Of a stretch of 64,000 nucleotides of DNA, positions 61,531-64,000 are shown in pieces. The position numbers and the translations under genes are program-made. Below the pieces are notes generated by a model that made no database searches, had not been told where the DNA came from, and saw only the letters and a program-made list of their open reading frames with translations. The stretch covers positions 186,001 to 250,000 of the forward strand of contig NZ_RCOG02000006.1 in the NCBI RefSeq assembly GCF_009663685.2, written 5' to 3'. The first letter of the stretch is position 1. Each line of letters opens with the position of its first letter. This stretch comes from Cupriavidus sp. U2 (GTDB taxonomy: Bacteria > Pseudomonadota > Gammaproteobacteria > Burkholderiales > Burkholderiaceae).

Positions 61531-61712
61531 TGCGGGTCGTCTCGCTATCCACTGTGCCCTAAGCCGTTGCTTCTGCGTCGGCGCTTGACCGTCGTTCCAG
61601 CCGACGCCAGACGATTTGGGACGAGCGCCATTGGGCCAATCAAGAAAGCCGAACCAGGGTCGGCTCTTGTTCGAACAGCAGAGGCTCGTCAAATAATCTG
61701 CTGAGGGCATAC

Positions 61713-62489
61713 CTATTTGTGGGGGAACCGGAAGCTCACAGCGATCTTGTACGCGCGGTTTATTTCCGCCATTTTTTCTTCCGCGAGTTCTCTCAGTGCT
61801 GGTCCTAAATGCCCCACCCTGTCAGGATGGTAAAGAGACGCGAGCCTCCTATACGCTTGCTTTATTTCCTCTTCCGATGCGATCGGTGTGACGCCAAGCA
61901 CCATCCAACACGACGAAGCGGTTGGGCTTCCACGTTTTGGACGGCGGCGTTTACTACGATGCCACACGCTGATCGCGCAAAATGCAAGCATGGACAGTCC
62001 GACGACGGCGTCGATAAGCCATGCAAAGGTTGGCGTGCCAAACATATGTGGATTGGAGGCCGCCTCAGACCCTCGTGGCGATGGTCCAGATGATAGTGAA
62101 CCGTCTGCCCACCTATTTTGCGCAACCAAAACTCTCGCTGGATCGCTTGTATTTGCCGAGAAGCGTGGCGCGTCCATGATATCCCCCAAACCGCAAGTTT
62201 CCTGGCGTCGCATTGGCTCGGTCAAGGCCTGATCGCGTTGGCCCATGTCACTAACCTCGGCCACAGGCCGCAGATCCATCCCCTTCTTGGCTTTCCGCGG
62301 ACCTGGTCGTACGGCGGCCTGGCAAGGAAAATCACGAAACTCAGTTGAGCCATTTGGTTGGTGACAAGCATAGATATTGCCGGCAATGGCGGATTGACTC
62401 GACAAAGAAACAGCAATCACAACTGACCATGACCCTGGCACGTGCTCCAGAGCCACGACGAGCAGAAGGTCTGTTATTCGCTTTAGCAT
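61713..62489 (-). CDS. membrane-anchored J-domain protein with DUF4124-like exported part
   Basis: Protein of 258 residues with an unusual order. It has an N-terminal signal-like helix (about 5-36), a short exported domain with [19 protein letters not shown] (DUF4124-like), a low-complexity stretch, a membrane helix (about 157-178) and a C-terminal J domain (about 195-255; [27 protein letters not shown]). The HPD motif is intact, so it could stimulate a cytoplasmic Hsp70 (DnaK/HscA). No DnaK partner is encoded nearby. Confidence 0.72.
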   Translation of the reverse strand: MLKRITDLLLVVALEHVPGSWSVVIAVSLSSQSAIAGNIYACHQPNGSTEFRDFPCQAAVRPGPRKAKKGMDLRPVAEVSDMGQRDQALTEPMRRQETCGLGDIMDAPRFSANTSDPARVLVAQNRWADGSLSSGPSPRGSEAASNPHMFGTPTFAWLIDAVVGLSMLAFCAISVWHRSKRRRPKRGSPTASSCWMVLGVTPIASEEEIKQAYRRLASLYHPDRVGHLGPALRELAEEKMAEINRAYKIAVSFRFPHK

Positions 62490-63031
62490 GGCAGGCCAAA
62501 TAGCAACACGTCACGTCGACTCGATGATTTGGCCATTGGCACGGATATGCCTCCTCGGGCCGCCTCGACTAACTAGTACGGAAAGATTCCGACCCGTAAT
62601 TGCTCGTGATTTGTCCGGCTATACAACCGCGAATGTAAGATAGCGAACGCTCGCAGCGGGTTGACCTACCCGACGGCGGCTTAGGGTCGGTCCGAGACCG
62701 GTCGCAGTTTCCTGAAGAGCGTTGCCCGAGGTTGGGAGAATCCTTCCGGATAAGGGAGGTTGCTTCTCCCGGTTCAGCGTGACACGAGGGAGCTTCCGCC
62801 CAACCGAGCAGGGAAAGTCTACGTCAGCAAAACTGCGACGCTTCGTGCGGTTCCGAACGCTCGTCGTGATGGGAAGCACCCTGTCAGTAGCGGGGCCAAT
62901 AAGAGCGCGCTCAGAGCCGCCAGTTTCGCGGAGCATCGCTGTGTCGATGGGCTGGCCGCGTGGCGCTTGCGCCATGAGATGCCGACGCTTGCAATGGGAA
63001 AGGCACGAGCCGGTCCTGTGAATCTCGCGAC
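62490..63031. other. stretch without a supported gene
   Basis: 542 bp in which no frame shows protein-like composition, ribosome sites or a recognised domain. A 146-codon minus-strand frame (62619-63059) exists but reads as random Arg/Pro/Ser-rich sequence. Composition appears less biased than in neighbouring genes. It may be a remnant of decayed DNA. Confidence 0.5.
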
Positions 63032-63322
63032 GTGCTGACTCGGGCGGTTTTGATCGCACTACTGGTGGTTGTCTGCTTCACGACATTCCCGACGTTCTTC
63101 GACCTGTGTGTCTGGTCGCTCATCCTTGCCGTTTCGCTCATGTTGTCCCAGGTGTGGCCGCGATGCTGCGCGCACCATTACGTGCCACGTCTGCAAATGA
63201 TCGTGCGTAGCTATCTTTATCCGAAGACGGCCTTAGCCGCCGTGGCGGGACAAGGACAACCGATGCCTGCTCCTGGGTGCAGCGATATTGTTCGAAAGTG
63301 TGCGCAGCGTAAAAGCGGGTGA
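63032..63322 (+). CDS. possible small membrane protein
   Basis: A GTG-started frame of 96 codons. Residues about 5-42 are strongly hydrophobic (LIALLVVVCFTTFPTFFDLC, WSLILAVSLML) and could form one or two membrane helices. The rest is unremarkable. No Shine-Dalgarno is seen, so it may be chance or a gene fragment. Confidence 0.3.
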   Translation: MLTRAVLIALLVVVCFTTFPTFFDLCVWSLILAVSLMLSQVWPRCCAHHYVPRLQMIVRSYLYPKTALAAVAGQGQPMPAPGCSDIVRKCAQRKSG

Positions 63323-63341
63323 GAAAAAGCGGGGCGGCGCA

Positions 63342-63785
63342 TCACTCCACAATTGTCACGCCGCATTCATGTGCAACGCCTAGCAATGTCTGCAGGTCCA
63401 CGGTGCCGGCGGGGACGGCTTCGTCGATTTGCGCAAACAGGCGTGACGCGTTGCCACCATGGCTGGTCACCGAGATCATTTCGCCGCCGCCTGGGCCGAA
63501 CCGGAAGTAGTGGATGGTCTGGGCTGGCACATGGACAAAAGTGCCAGGGCTCGCAGTCAGAACCTGTTTGCCGTATCCAATCTCTATCACTCCTTTGGTC
63601 ACGTAAAACGATTCATCCCAATCGTGGCAATGAGGAGGGGGACCGCTGCCTTCCTGCCCTTGTTGCAGGAAGACTTCGTATCCCTGCGTGGCCGCACTGG
63701 ACGCCAGGACCGTGATTTTTTCACCTACGACATTGAAGGCACGCGGATATGCCGCAGGAGTGACAGCAAACGGTTCCGGTTTCAT
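63342..63785 (-). CDS. cupin-domain protein
   Basis: Single-domain cupin of 147 residues: motif 1 PPPHCHDWDESFYVTKGVIE with metal-type His-His-Glu ligands, motif 2 PGTFVHVPAQTIHYFRF with the last His. It may be a small dioxygenase, isomerase or ligand-binding protein. GGGAG precedes ATG 63785. Confidence 0.8.
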   Translation of the reverse strand: MKPEPFAVTPAAYPRAFNVVGEKITVLASSAATQGYEVFLQQGQEGSGPPPHCHDWDESFYVTKGVIEIGYGKQVLTASPGTFVHVPAQTIHYFRFGPGGGEMISVTSHGGNASRLFAQIDEAVPAGTVDLQTLLGVAHECGVTIVE

Positions 63786-64000
63786 GCTTGGCTCCCGTCA
63801 GGTTTCAATATCCCGGTCAGCGCGAGTCCGTGGGGGACACATCTGCTGAGTGTAGGCGACGCATATTGCCAAGGACAGACGTGCTTCAAAACACCGGGTT
63901 CTGACGCGGCCATGAGGGAAGCGGCGCATCAGCGACAGAGTCGGTGCAGATGGACGTCCCGGGTGAATTCGGAGCGGTGTACTTGTATCCCCGCAGCTCG
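63786..64000. other. end of window, nothing recognised
   Basis: 215 bp upstream of the cupin gene with no ORF of protein-like character and no clear regulatory structure. A gene may begin beyond the window. Confidence 0.4.

Noticed and set aside
62619..63059. A 146-codon minus-strand frame
   Set aside because: Random-looking Arg/Ser/Pro-rich sequence without ribosome site or domain; kept only as an unexplained stretch.

Overview
This is a high-GC, gene-dense chromosomal window from a beta-proteobacterium, most likely Burkholderiaceae and probably Cupriavidus or a close relative. The case rests on the gene content (many LysR regulators divergent from major-facilitator transporters, CynR/CynT, MipA/OmpV, DUF2917, an EmrAB/NodT-type efflux operon, an M81 peptidase, abundant c-di-GMP enzymes) and on strong GC3 bias. 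The genus is inferred, not proven. No insertion sequence, prophage or CRISPR array was found.

Layout. 0-2.4 kb: 3' end of a transporter, then divergent cynR and cynT (no cynS here) with a coupled VOC gene. 2.4-6 kb: a GGDEF relic, an HDOD-GAF protein and a PAS-GGDEF-EAL protein. 6.1-7.4 kb: an Ile-rich leader peptide and attenuator before a short threonine deaminase. 7.5-21.2 kb: a transporter, SDR, ankyrin protein and catalase, two signalling proteins, a MipA-like porin, a channel and a 1438-residue hybrid kinase. 21.2-22.2 kb: a periplasmic 12-residue-repeat protein, a 31-residue hydrophobic peptide and a structured intergenic region. 22.2-27.3 kb: a CecR-like TetR divergent from an EmrA-EmrB-NodT efflux operon, with an operator inside the promoter. 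27.6-34 kb: MscS channel, phospholipase-D/cardiolipin synthase, DUF2917, LysR and transporter. 34.2-36.9 kb: a Fur-box TonB receptor and a small lipoprotein. 36.9-43.1 kb: LysR, ACS transporter, M81 peptidase and a 7TM-PAS-GGDEF enzyme.

43.2-48.9 kb: tRNA-Leu(CAG), whose 3' end and terminator are duplicated 150 bp downstream. It is followed by a leftward MHS transporter, an M20 amidohydrolase, a tandem glycine riboswitch and an FAD amino-acid dehydrogenase, with a divergent LysR. Together these look like a glycine-releasing and glycine-oxidising module. 49-53.2 kb: DJ-1-like protein, a Fur-box PepSY/cytochrome b561 pair, LysR, an acidic protein and an ArsR-type regulator.

53.4-61.5 kb: a tightly overlapping leftward operon (FAD oxidoreductase, DUF1365, cyclopropane-fatty-acid synthase homologue, chalcone-isomerase-like, GPH transporter, DUF3833 lipoprotein, SDR, NTF2-like, response regulator). 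It is divergent from a TetR gene with a 16-bp palindrome between them. It resembles the membrane-lipid remodelling sets that are under sigma-E/ChrR in other Proteobacteria. 61.7-64 kb: a membrane J-domain protein, a stretch with little recognisable coding content, and a cupin.

The best candidates for new biology are the ilvA attenuator on an enzyme lacking its regulatory domain, the glycine-riboswitch module, the TetR-controlled lipid operon, the repeat protein with its structured upstream region, and the duplicated tRNA 3' end.
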